From assembly GCA_024278715.1 (NCBI GenBank), contig JAJRSN010000283.1, positions 1 to 6,734 on the forward strand: DNA of 6,734 nucleotides, given 5' to 3'. The stretch's first letter is position 1; the number at the start of each line of letters is the position of its first letter. A program made the translations under genes and the position numbers. Shown here piece by piece: positions 1 through 6,157 of the stretch. This stretch comes from Calditrichota bacterium (GTDB taxonomy: Bacteria; Calditrichota; Calditrichia; Calditrichales; Calditrichaceae). The notes beneath the pieces were generated by a model. That model was not told the origin of the DNA. It saw nothing but the letters and a program-made list of their open reading frames with translations, and did not search any database.

Positions 1-2
1 CC

Positions 3-980
3 GGAAGTCTGGACGATCGCTATCGTAATATTTTTCTTGAAGAGCTGTTTCGCCGTTATCAAAAAAAGTTGTTTACTATTTTGCTTATTACACACGATTA
101 TTCCATGATTAGCGAGATTGAGAAAAACCATAAAAAGCTGCGTCCTAAAATTCATTTTAAAGAATTACGCCGCGTTAGCGATACACGGGTGGAACTCTAT
201 GATTTTAAAGCGGAAATTTACACAGGCTGGCTTAAAAAACAACGTGCGGCGCCGCGAAAAAAGGTAATCGAAGGCGAAGAACCCGTATTAAAAGTTAATC
301 CCACATTTTCGGTGTTTAATAAACAATTTGCTCTTTACGCGGATTCAAATTCAAAAGATCCCGCGGAACTTATCGTTCGCCGAGGCGAGCTGGTCTATTT
401 AAAAGCGCCCAGCGGCATGGGTAAAACGACCTTAGCCAAAATTATTACTGGTTTGCAAAAGGCGGAGTCCGTTCGGTTCGAACTGGCTGGAATGCCGTTC
501 ACCGAAAAAACGCCGCAGAAAATCTGGCGGAAACAAATTTGGGGCAGGCGGTTGAGCATGGTATTTCAACACGCGGACGAGGCGCTCAATTTGCAGGCAA
601 AGGTCAGAGATGTTTTTAAAGGATTGCCAGGTCTTGGGAAGAGCGGCAACGAGCAAATAAAGAAATATCTTCGGGAAATTTTTGACGAGACGGTTGACGA
701 AAAATTTCTGAATAAAAAGATTGCCCTTTTAAGCGGAGGGCAGAAACAACGCTTGAATTTGCTGCGAGCCTTATTACTGCATCCGGATTTGATTCTTCTG
801 GACGAACCGCTTAACGGACTCGATTTTAACAGCATCCGAAAAGTGATAGAGATAATTCGGGAGAAAATGCGCAGGGGAAGCGGAATTTTACTGATTTCGC
901 ACAATGAAGAAATTTTTGATCGGATTGTGCCGGAGGGAAGTTGCTTTTATCTGAATCTTCACGATCGGGAAAATCGCTAA
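3..980 (+). CDS. Tandem-domain ABC transporter ATP-binding protein, 3' part (partial at left edge)
   Basis: The reading frame is open from the window edge (first full codon at 3), so the gene begins outside. A TTG at 69 is internal and not a credible start, because it lies between domain-1 motifs. Codons 3-14 read GSLD, the D-loop that follows a Walker B, and ITHD near 93-104 is the H-loop of ATPase domain 1. After a linker, domain 2 is complete: Walker A APSGMGKTT (405-431), Q-loop MVFQ (558-569), signature LSGGQKQR (729-752), Walker B LILLDEP (789-809) and switch His in LISHN (900-902). The first Walker A glycine is Ala, and the essential GxGKT part is intact. The motif layout resembles fused peptide/nickel-type import ATPases (YejF-like), which energise inner-membrane permeases. 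The substrate cannot be told. The protein ends about 25 residues after the switch His, shorter than typical oligopeptide ATPases but long enough to complete the fold. Permease genes would lie upstream. Confidence 0.85.
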   Translation, partial: GSLDDRYRNIFLEELFRRYQKKLFTILLITHDYSMISEIEKNHKKLRPKIHFKELRRVSDTRVELYDFKAEIYTGWLKKQRAAPRKKVIEGEEPVLKVNPTFSVFNKQFALYADSNSKDPAELIVRRGELVYLKAPSGMGKTTLAKIITGLQKAESVRFELAGMPFTEKTPQKIWRKQIWGRRLSMVFQHADEALNLQAKVRDVFKGLPGLGKSGNEQIKKYLREIFDETVDEKFLNKKIALLSGGQKQRLNLLRALLLHPDLILLDEPLNGLDFNSIRKVIEIIREKMRRGSGILLISHNEEIFDRIVPEGSCFYLNLHDRENR

Positions 981-1099
981 ATCAGGACTCTTCCGAAAAT
1001 CATTTGCGGGAAAAAATATTCCGTGAAGTGGTGGCAAATATTCTGATCCACAGAGAATATCTTAACGCATTCCAGGCACGTTTGATTATTTACCGAAAT

Positions 1100-1205
1100 C
1101 GGCTGCTAACCGAAAACGCCAATAACCCCGTGGGCTTTGGTCCGATCGATCCCGATAACTTCAGCCCCCATCCCAAGAATCCGGCGATGGTTAAATTTTT
1201 TCAGC
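1100..1205 (+). repeat. Direct repeat shared by the two regulator remnants, copy 1
   Basis: These 106 bp match 1648-1752 with ten substitutions and one single-base gap, about 90% identity by eye. The match covers the codons for RLLTENANNPVGFGPIDPDN and the following SPHPKNPAMVKFFQ. All ten substitutions fall at synonymous codon positions. The repeat is therefore homologous coding sequence from two related genes, not a mobile element. Confidence 0.85.
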
Positions 1206-1363
1206 AAATCGGTCGGGCGGAAGAACTGGGCTCCGGCATTCGCAATATTCGCAAATACTTACCGCTTTACGCAAAAAAAAGCAAATTTGAGTTGATTGAG
1301 GAGGATAACTTTAAAACGATTTTGCATTTTGAATTGGAAGAGTTCACCGAAGTATCGGAAAAA

Positions 1364-1399
1364 ACTTCGGTGAAAATTTCGGTGAAAACTTCGGTGAAA
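1364..1399 (+). repeat. Three tandem 12-bp coding repeats (T/I-SVK linker)
   Basis: Three head-to-tail 12-bp units, ACTTCGGTGAAA, ATTTCGGTGAAA and ACTTCGGTGAAA, differ at a single base. They are in frame and encode TSVK-ISVK-TSVK between the HATPase_c_4 domain and the winged helix. Related proteins commonly carry Thr/Lys-rich repeats (such as TEK or TQK units) at this same place, so this is a flexible linker that expands and contracts by slippage. The in-frame 12-bp period keeps the frame open. Confidence 0.85.
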
Positions 1400-1581
1400 A
1401 TAATTGAGCTTATTTTAGAGAACAACACTATTACAATTCCGGAAATGGCACAGAAATTGAATAAAACAACCAGAGCCATAGAAATGGCTATTGCAAAACT
1501 GAAAAAAGAAGGGAAGCTTAAGCGCATCGGTCCTGACAAGGGCGGCTACTGGAAAGTTGTGCAAAATAAAGAAGGAAAATT

Positions 1582-1775
1582 ATGACCATGAAACAGTCTG
1601 AAAACAGATAATTGGTTGGGGATGTTTTTGAAATTATATTCGGGCATCGGCTGCTGACCAAAATGCCAATAACCCCGTGGGCTTTGGTCCGATTGATCCC
1701 GATAATTTCAGTCCGCATCCTAAAAACCCGGCGATGGTTAAGTTTTTTCAGCTAATGAAAGATAAAATTAAATAA
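1582..1775 (+). pseudogene. Second, heavily deleted AlbA/RecG-like regulator remnant
   Basis: A GAAGGA Shine-Dalgarno (1571-1576) precedes ATG at 1582, whose ATGA overlaps the stop of the preceding remnant. A second ATG lies at 1588. The frame reads MTMKQSENR and then TAA at 1609-1611. MKQSENRQLEWK-like beginnings are typical of AlbA_2 proteins, so the TAA probably replaced a CAA (Gln) codon. Downstream, in the same frame, EIIFGHRLLT resumes C-terminal-domain similarity near 1630. A one-base loss near 1660-1663 then shifts the frame, and NANNPVGFGPIDPDNFSPHP continues in the next frame through KNPAMVKFFQ to a TAA at 1773-1775. The copy therefore has a nonsense mutation, a large internal deletion (most of AlbA_2 and part of the ATPase-like domain), a frameshift, and loss of the winged helix. 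It cannot make a functional protein. Confidence 0.8.
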
Positions 1776-1776
1776 A

Positions 1777-1842
1777 GGCGATGCATCCTGTCCCGGAGGG
1801 TTTTCAAACCAAATGAAATAATGCTATTGAGAATGCATCGCC
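1777..1842. repeat. 10-bp inverted repeat between convergent genes (possible terminator or REP/MITE-like element)
   Basis: GGCGATGCAT at 1777-1786 is matched by its exact reverse complement ATGCATCGCC at 1833-1842, with a 46-nt loop. The element sits between the end of the second regulator remnant and the stop of the minus-strand DUF4389 gene. Read on the minus strand, the stem is followed directly by the T-rich run TTTATTTAATTTTA, as expected for termination of the DUF4389 transcript. The loop is long for a classical intrinsic terminator. A small dispersed repeat is the alternative. The loop holds TCCCGGAGGG, a weak internal hairpin. Confidence 0.5.
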
Positions 1843-1852
1843 CCAACATTTT

Positions 1853-2482
1853 TTATGTCATACTAAACGGCGGGTAGCGGTCGGTGGTCAATAAAAAGGC
1901 GTAGGCTTGAACCCGCAAACCCCAGCGCATCACGCCCACCACAAAATCAAACAATCCTTTGGGATAATTGCCGGTGAACAATATCGCAAACCATGAAATA
2001 ATTGTGAATACCGTAACCACAACAAAAAGAAACCAGAGCACAATGTAATGCGGAATGGCTAAAAACCATTTAACCAGCGGCATTCCCCGTTTTAACTCGT
2101 TTTGGACATCCGGGAATTTGATGTCGATGTGGATTGCCTGTTCTTCGTCGGTGGAGGGGTATTCATCCCGCAATAAAATCAAATAAGAAAAAACGCGGTA
2201 ACTGAATTTGGTTAGTTCCAGATTCCAGTCAAACCACCATTTGGGATATTTTTTGCGAAACAGAATCATAAGTAATGTGGGCACAAAAACAATTCCGCCG
2301 CCCATAAAAACGATCTTCCAGTTTTCCACCGGCATTTTTTCATAGTAACCGTTGGTAATCAAGCCTAAAATTATCAAAATAGGAATGATAATGATAATCC
2401 GGAAAAAAGTGGAAAGCCTGTCCAGCTTTTCAGGATAATCAATATCAAGGTTGACCGGGTAATCGGTGGTAGGTTCTGCCAT
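1853..2482 (-). CDS. DUF4389 domain-containing membrane protein
   Basis: The 209-residue product begins MAEPTTDYPV. The start at 2482 is chosen because AAGGGGAG stands four bases upstream. The frame stays open back to 2587, but the extra 35 residues are basic, unlike the family and lack a ribosome site. Two DUF4389 units follow one another. The C-terminal unit (about residues 115-209) is canonical, with a hydrophobic stretch at 140-170, then ILFTGNYPKGLFDF, RWGLRVQAYAFLL and TDRYPPFS. The N-terminal unit (residues 8-110) is a diverged copy with membrane segments near 25-43 and 57-75, ILFRKKYPKWWFDW, and RVFSYLILLRDEYPS. It is predicted to sit in the inner membrane. No biochemical function is known for the family, and nothing nearby suggests one. 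It appears monocistronic. Confidence 0.85.
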   Translation of the reverse strand: MAEPTTDYPVNLDIDYPEKLDRLSTFFRIIIIIPILIILGLITNGYYEKMPVENWKIVFMGGGIVFVPTLLMILFRKKYPKWWFDWNLELTKFSYRVFSYLILLRDEYPSTDEEQAIHIDIKFPDVQNELKRGMPLVKWFLAIPHYIVLWFLFVVVTVFTIISWFAILFTGNYPKGLFDFVVGVMRWGLRVQAYAFLLTTDRYPPFSMT

Positions 2483-2486
2483 TTTA

Positions 2487-2494
2487 CTCCCCTT
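2487..2494 (-). promoter_or_regulatory. Shine-Dalgarno of the DUF4389 gene
   Basis: On the minus strand AAGGGGAG lies four bases before the ATG at 2482. It is the strongest ribosome-binding site in the window and decides the start codon over the longer open frame to 2587. Confidence 0.75.
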
Positions 2495-2555
2495 CCCAAA
2501 TTTTATTGGACGATTATTTTTGTAATAGCCTGTCCCGTTAAGTAATCGCTTTAAG

Positions 2556-2584
2556 ATTAAAACAGAATTGCTTCCGCTTTGCAA
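2556..2584 (-). promoter_or_regulatory. Candidate sigma-70-type promoter of the DUF4389 gene
   Basis: On the minus strand TTGCAA (2584-2579) and TTTAAT (2561-2556) are separated by 17 bases. This is four of six and five of six matches to the -35 and -10 consensus. Transcription would start near 2549, giving a leader of about 67 nt before the ATG at 2482. It was found by eye in AT-rich DNA, so chance occurrence is possible. If the organism uses a Bacteroidota-type sigma factor, this reading would not apply. Confidence 0.35.
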
Positions 2585-2794
2585 CAAGGAAATTACCGCG
2601 ATTATTCTCTTTTAAGAATCGCCGTTCTTTTATTTTATTCCAGATCGCTGATGTCCTTTTAAAGGGAATTTATGATATCAATAGTAATAAATGACTTTGA
2701 CAAATACAAAAAATTCTGATCTGAGCCGGAACTGGGCTTAAAAAATTCGTTTCGGCAATAATTTTTTCATGAATTTCCGTTAAAGGCATCGGGT
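2585..2794. other. Intergenic region between divergent genes
   Basis: This is the central part of the 371-bp gap (2483-2853) between the DUF4389 and UbiD genes. No convincing reading frame, RNA gene or long repeat is seen. It contains a small hairpin, AAGAAT-CGCC-GTTCTT (about 2615-2630), followed by a T-rich run. It also holds a perfect TTGACA at 2697-2702, with no acceptable -10 box 15-18 bases downstream. Neither is assigned a function. Confidence 0.5.
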
Positions 2795-2823
2795 TTGAAT
2801 TAAATCAAATCTTAACATAAATT
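2795..2823 (+). promoter_or_regulatory. Candidate promoter of the UbiD-flavoprotein unit
   Basis: TTGAAT (2795-2800) and TAAATT (2818-2823) are separated by 17 bases, upstream of the ATG at 2854. The predicted start of transcription is near 2830, giving a short leader of about 25 nt. The ribosome site in that leader is weak (CCGGGA, ending four bases before the ATG). The assignment rests on spacing and partial consensus only. Confidence 0.4.
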
Positions 2824-2853
2824 GAGATCGATCGCACAAACAAGCCGGGAATT

Positions 2854-4677
2854 ATGTACAAAAGTCTGAAAGATTGCCTAATCGATTTGGAGCGCAGCGG
2901 ACAACTAATCCGCATTCGCGAAGAGGTTGATCCCTTTCTGGAAATGGCTGAAATTCACCGCCGCGTCTTTCGGGCGGGTGGTCCCGCTATTCTGTACGAA
3001 AATGTTAAGGGAAGTCCCTTTCCTGCTGTCTCCAATTTATTCGGAACTATGGAGCGTGCCCGATTTATTTTTCGTCACACTCTGAAAAGTATAGAACAAA
3101 TAATCAAGCTTGCAGAAAATCCTTTACATGGTTTAAAAAAGCCATGGGAACTTGCTGCCCTGACCGCACCGGCAACCAAAATGTTACCACGTAAAGTAAA
3201 ACATGCTCCGGTTTTGCAACATCGAACCCGCATTCGGGATTTACCTCAAATACAGTCCTGGCCTAAAGATGGCGGTGCATTTTTGACTCTTCCTCAGGTT
3301 TTGACGCTGGATCCCGATCACCCTTCCGTATTAAAAAGCAATCTCGGGATGTACCGTGTGCAAATTTCCGGTAATCAGTATCAGCCGGATAAAGAAGCTG
3401 GATTGCACTATCAATTACACCGCGGAATCGGGGTGCATCACGCCAGGGCGCTGACCCGCGGCGAACCCTTAAAAGTGAGTATTTTTATCGGCGGTCCTCC
3501 GGCTCACACGCTGGCAGCCGTAATGCCCCTGCCCGAAGGAATGAGCGAACTGTCGTTTGCCGGACTGTTGGCTGGCAGAAGGTTTAAGTATGTGCAAAAG
3601 GACGGCTGGATTATTTCTGCCGAGGCTGATTTCTGCATCACCGGAACCGTTGAAAAGCGGCTTTTGCCCGAAGGTCCCTTTGGCGATCACCTGGGCTATT
3701 ACAGTCTGCAGCATCTCTTTCCTGTTTTAAAGATAGAAGAAGTGTATCATCGACCCGATGCGGTATTCCCGTTTACCGTTGTCGGCAGACCTCCGCAGGA
3801 AGACACTATTGTCGGGCGGCTGATTCACGAAATCACCGGTCCGTTGATCCCCAAAAATTTACCCGGTATTAAAGCAGTGCATGCCGTGGATGCTGCGGGA
3901 GTTCATCCCTTGCTTTTGGCGATCGGCAGCGAACGTTATGTGCCCTATCAAGAGCGTCAGCCAAGGGAATTATTGACCCAGGCAAACGCTTTGCTCGGCT
4001 TTGGGCAGCTCTCTTTGGCGAAATATCTGTTAATTATTGCCGAGCAGGATGATCCGCATCTTGATATTCAGAAAGTCGAAGATTTCTTTAATCATTTGCT
4101 GGCAAGAGTGGACTGGCAGCGCGATTTGCATTTTATCACCGGAACAACGATCGATACTCTGGATTATTCGGGCAGCGGTTTAAATCAGGGTTCCAAAGTC
4201 ATTATTGCCGCAGCCGGAGAGGCGAGGCGAAAATTAGCCAGCCGATTACCGGCGGATTTTGGTTTACCCGCGCGGTTTAAAAATGTTCGTCCGGTACGTC
4301 CGGGGATTTTAGCGCTCGAAGGTCCCAAATTTACCGGTTATCAAAAAGCCGCGGAGGAGATAGAGTTTTTGAGTAAGGGACTCGACAGCGGGCTTAATAA
4401 GATTTTTCCTTTAATAGTGATTGCAGATGACAGCGCTTTTTTAAGTCAATCATTCGGAAACTTTTTATGGACGGTTTTTACGCGGTCTAATCCTTCGCAT
4501 GATATTTACGGAGTTCAGAGCTTTATTGAACATAAACATTGGGGATGCCGGGGCAGCTTAATCATTGACGCCCGTTCAAAACCCCATCACGCTCCGGCGC
4601 TTGAAACCGATCCCGAAATAAGTAAAAAAGTCGATCGTCTTGCCGAAAAAGGGCACAGTTTGCACGGAATAATTTAA
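2854..4677 (+). CDS. ubiD: UbiD-family decarboxylase, menaquinone-biosynthesis type
   Basis: This 607-residue cytosolic enzyme belongs to the prenylated-FMN-dependent UbiD family, which removes carboxylate groups from aromatic or unsaturated acids. The N-terminus (MYKSLKDCLIDLERSGQLIR) aligns with family starts and supports the ATG at 2854. Expected active-site residues are visible: Asn163 and Arg168 in SNLGMYRVQ, His185 in GLHYQLHR, Glu232 in MSELSFAG, then Glu273 and Asp278 in PEGPFGDH. Arg168, Glu273 and Asp278 match the catalytic E-R-E/D triad, and Asn163, His185 and Glu232 match the metal/prFMN-phosphate ligands. The length, well over the roughly 500 residues of E. coli UbiD, and the C-terminal LWTVFTRSNPSHDIYG, HKHWGC and ARSKPHHAPALE blocks point to the SCO4490-like subfamily. 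That subfamily is placed in menaquinone synthesis through futalosine (MqnL-like). The pathway is inferred, since no mqn, UbiA or UbiX gene is in view. The next gene follows 62 bp downstream on the same strand. Confidence 0.93.
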   Translation: MYKSLKDCLIDLERSGQLIRIREEVDPFLEMAEIHRRVFRAGGPAILYENVKGSPFPAVSNLFGTMERARFIFRHTLKSIEQIIKLAENPLHGLKKPWELAALTAPATKMLPRKVKHAPVLQHRTRIRDLPQIQSWPKDGGAFLTLPQVLTLDPDHPSVLKSNLGMYRVQISGNQYQPDKEAGLHYQLHRGIGVHHARALTRGEPLKVSIFIGGPPAHTLAAVMPLPEGMSELSFAGLLAGRRFKYVQKDGWIISAEADFCITGTVEKRLLPEGPFGDHLGYYSLQHLFPVLKIEEVYHRPDAVFPFTVVGRPPQEDTIVGRLIHEITGPLIPKNLPGIKAVHAVDAAGVHPLLLAIGSERYVPYQERQPRELLTQANALLGFGQLSLAKYLLIIAEQDDPHLDIQKVEDFFNHLLARVDWQRDLHFITGTTIDTLDYSGSGLNQGSKVIIAAAGEARRKLASRLPADFGLPARFKNVRPVRPGILALEGPKFTGYQKAAEEIEFLSKGLDSGLNKIFPLIVIADDSAFLSQSFGNFLWTVFTRSNPSHDIYGVQSFIEHKHWGCRGSLIIDARSKPHHAPALETDPEISKKVDRLAEKGHSLHGII

Positions 4678-4725
4678 AGGCGTTGAATAAAATAATAATT
4701 CACCGTATCTTGAATTAAAGTAATC

Positions 4726-4734
4726 GGATTGGGG
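4726..4734 (+). promoter_or_regulatory. Shine-Dalgarno deciding the flavoprotein start
   Basis: GGATTGGGG lies before three consecutive in-frame start codons, GTG 4734, ATG 4737 and ATG 4740. Only the ATG at 4740 leaves a usual spacer (5 nt) after GGGG, and the GTG overlaps the motif itself. This favours 4740. Confidence 0.55.
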
Positions 4735-4739
4735 TGATG

Positions 4740-6101
4740 ATGAACGGATCAAAACAAACGCTTGTTATTATAGGCGGAAACGCCGCGGGAATGTCCGCCG
4801 CCCGCAGAGCGCGCAGGAATAATCCTGAGCTAAAGATTATCGTTCTGGAAAAATCCGATATCGTTTCGTACGGCGCCTGCGGTCTGCCTTATTTTATTTC
4901 GGATGTCATTAAAAATGAGAATGATTTGTTAGCGGTGCCGCTGGAAGAATTCTTAAATCAGGGTATTGATGTTCGCCTTCGGCACGAAGTCGTCGGGATA
5001 GAACCGCGGAAAAGAGTTGTGTTTTACCGGACTCCGGAAGACGAAACCCCACAAAAGTTAATTTACGACCGTTTGATTTTATCATCGGGCGCCCGCCCCA
5101 TTGTTCCGAAGATCGAGGGAATAAATCTGTCCGGCGTGTTCACAATACGGTCTTTGTCCGCGGCGGTTCGCTTAAAGCGGGAACTGCAGAAGGGAAAGCA
5201 TCAAAAAGCCGTTATAATGGGAGCGGGTTACATCGGACTGGAAATGGCTGAAGCGCTGGTTAAACATGGCGTTTCGGTGACCATCGCGGAACAAAAAAAT
5301 CAGGTTTTGCCTTACATCGATTTTGATATGGCTGCTCTGGTTGAAGAGGAATTACAGAAACATGGTTGTGACGTGCGTACAAACAGAGAAGTGACCAGAA
5401 TTTTGGGAGAGGAGCTTGTACGGGGCGTTGAATTGGATGACGGCGAGAAAATTTCGTGTTCGTTAGTGATTGTGGCTGTGGGAATTCGTCCCGAAACGGA
5501 ATTGGCAAAAAAGGCGGGAATCCGGTTGGGCGCTTCGAGAGCGATTCAGGTGGATAGTCATTTGCGCACCAATGTGATCAATGTTTTTGCAGCCGGCGAC
5601 TGCGCGGAGGTGAAAAATCTTGTTACCAATAAATACGAATATATTCCACTGGGAAGTACGGCAAATAAACAGGGACGCGTGGCGGGAGATAACGCCAGCG
5701 GGAAGAGAAGTCAAATGTCGGGCGTTGTGGCGACCAGCGCGGTTCAGGTTTTTGATCTGGAAATCGGTCGCGCGGGGATTACCGCCGAATACGCGCAAAG
5801 GTTAAAATTACCCGTTAAAAGTGTACGCGTTCAAACCAGTACACGGGCGGGTTATATGCCGGGTAAAAAGAAAATCACCGTCAAACTGATTTTTGATGTT
5901 AACGGCGGTCGATTGAAGGGGGCACAGTTGGTAGGCGGCGAAGGCGTGGCAAAACGTTTGGATATCCTGGCGACGGCATTACAGCAGAAAATGAGCGTAA
6001 AAGAACTGTCTCAGCTTGATTTAAGCTACGCACCTCCGTTTGCTCCGGCTTGGGACCCGATTCTTATCGCGGCGAATCAGGCAATAAAACTGATACGCTG
6101 A
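4740..6101 (+). CDS. CoA-disulfide reductase / NADH oxidase-type FAD flavoprotein
   Basis: The 453-residue product (starting at 4740) is a class III pyridine nucleotide-disulfide oxidoreductase. The FAD Rossmann motif is GGNAAG at residues 12-17, with acidic Glu37. SYGACGLPYF (43-52) carries the single redox cysteine, Cys47. The NAD(P)H motif is GAGYIG (161-166), with Glu184 at the end of the second strand, which favours NADH. VFAAGD (282-287) contacts FAD. The C-terminal dimer domain has AGYMPG (Tyr372) and SYAPPFAPAWDP (Tyr430). Both tyrosines match those that assist CoA-persulfide or CoA-disulfide reduction in known CoA-disulfide reductases. The length matches the family without a C-terminal rhodanese domain. 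Likely activities are NAD(P)H-dependent CoA-disulfide, persulfide or polysulfide reduction, or H2O/H2O2-forming NADH oxidation, and sequence alone does not choose. It lies 62 bp after the UbiD gene and may be cotranscribed, but no shared pathway is known. Confidence 0.9.
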   Translation: MNGSKQTLVIIGGNAAGMSAARRARRNNPELKIIVLEKSDIVSYGACGLPYFISDVIKNENDLLAVPLEEFLNQGIDVRLRHEVVGIEPRKRVVFYRTPEDETPQKLIYDRLILSSGARPIVPKIEGINLSGVFTIRSLSAAVRLKRELQKGKHQKAVIMGAGYIGLEMAEALVKHGVSVTIAEQKNQVLPYIDFDMAALVEEELQKHGCDVRTNREVTRILGEELVRGVELDDGEKISCSLVIVAVGIRPETELAKKAGIRLGASRAIQVDSHLRTNVINVFAAGDCAEVKNLVTNKYEYIPLGSTANKQGRVAGDNASGKRSQMSGVVATSAVQVFDLEIGRAGITAEYAQRLKLPVKSVRVQTSTRAGYMPGKKKITVKLIFDVNGGRLKGAQLVGGEGVAKRLDILATALQQKMSVKELSQLDLSYAPPFAPAWDPILIAANQAIKLIR

Positions 6102-6157
6102 ATCTATTCGTTAGCGCTATTTTCAATAATCGCGGTTAAGTTAATAAGGTTTTGATT

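Larger units (their letters stand above)
983..1585 (+). pseudogene. 5'-truncated AlbA/RecG-like transcriptional regulator (HATPase_c_4 + winged helix)
   Basis: This frame encodes the C-terminal half of the AlbA_2-HATPase_c_4 family, proteins often annotated as 'ATP-binding protein' or 'RecG-like'. Recognisable parts in order are LREKIFREVVANILIHREY (1013-1069), the hallmark NANNPVGFGPIDPDNFSPHP stretch (1118-1177), EELGSGIRNIRKYLPLY (1220-1270), a repetitive SVK linker (1364-1399), and a winged-helix domain ending RIGPDKGGYW (about 1400-1553). The N-terminal AlbA_2 domain and the first part of the next domain, normally some 250 residues, are absent. The frame can be extended back to a TTG at 941, but that part lies inside the ABC gene and shows no family similarity. 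There is no Shine-Dalgarno before any internal start. Family members are thought to be DNA-binding regulators. This copy is read as a remnant, although the helix-turn-helix part has no stop or frameshift and a short DNA-binding product cannot be excluded. Confidence 0.75.

Noticed and set aside
432..904. Minus-strand open frames of 74 and 112 codons inside the ABC ATPase gene
   Set aside because: They lie wholly antisense to a gene with intact ABC motifs and have low-complexity, unrecognisable products. They are shadows of the real frame.
1364..1399. Tandem 12-bp repeats as a CRISPR or regulatory repeat array
   Set aside because: There are no spacers, the units are in frame, and they encode a linker type that is common in this regulator family.
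1518..1718. Minus-strand 66-codon frame across the two regulator remnants
   Set aside because: It is the reverse of decayed coding sequence, with no ribosome site and no recognisable product.
2483..2587. A 35-residue N-terminal extension of the DUF4389 protein
   Set aside because: The extension includes the candidate promoter and the strong Shine-Dalgarno of the downstream ATG, and it is not similar to the family.
2697..2702. Perfect TTGACA as a -35 box for the UbiD gene
   Set aside because: No acceptable -10 hexamer is found 15-18 bases downstream. The pair at 2795/2818 is better placed.
3469..3714. Minus-strand 81-codon frame inside the UbiD gene
   Set aside because: It is antisense to highly conserved catalytic codons, so it is a shadow frame.
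5463..5805. Frames of 111 codons (-) and 61 codons (+) inside the flavoprotein gene
   Set aside because: Both overlap the FAD-binding and dimer-domain coding sequence in other frames and show no family features.
6102..6157. Possible terminator between the convergent flavoprotein and barrel genes
   Set aside because: Only the short palindrome TAGCGCTA and scattered T runs are present. No stem with a proper loop and U-tract could be drawn.
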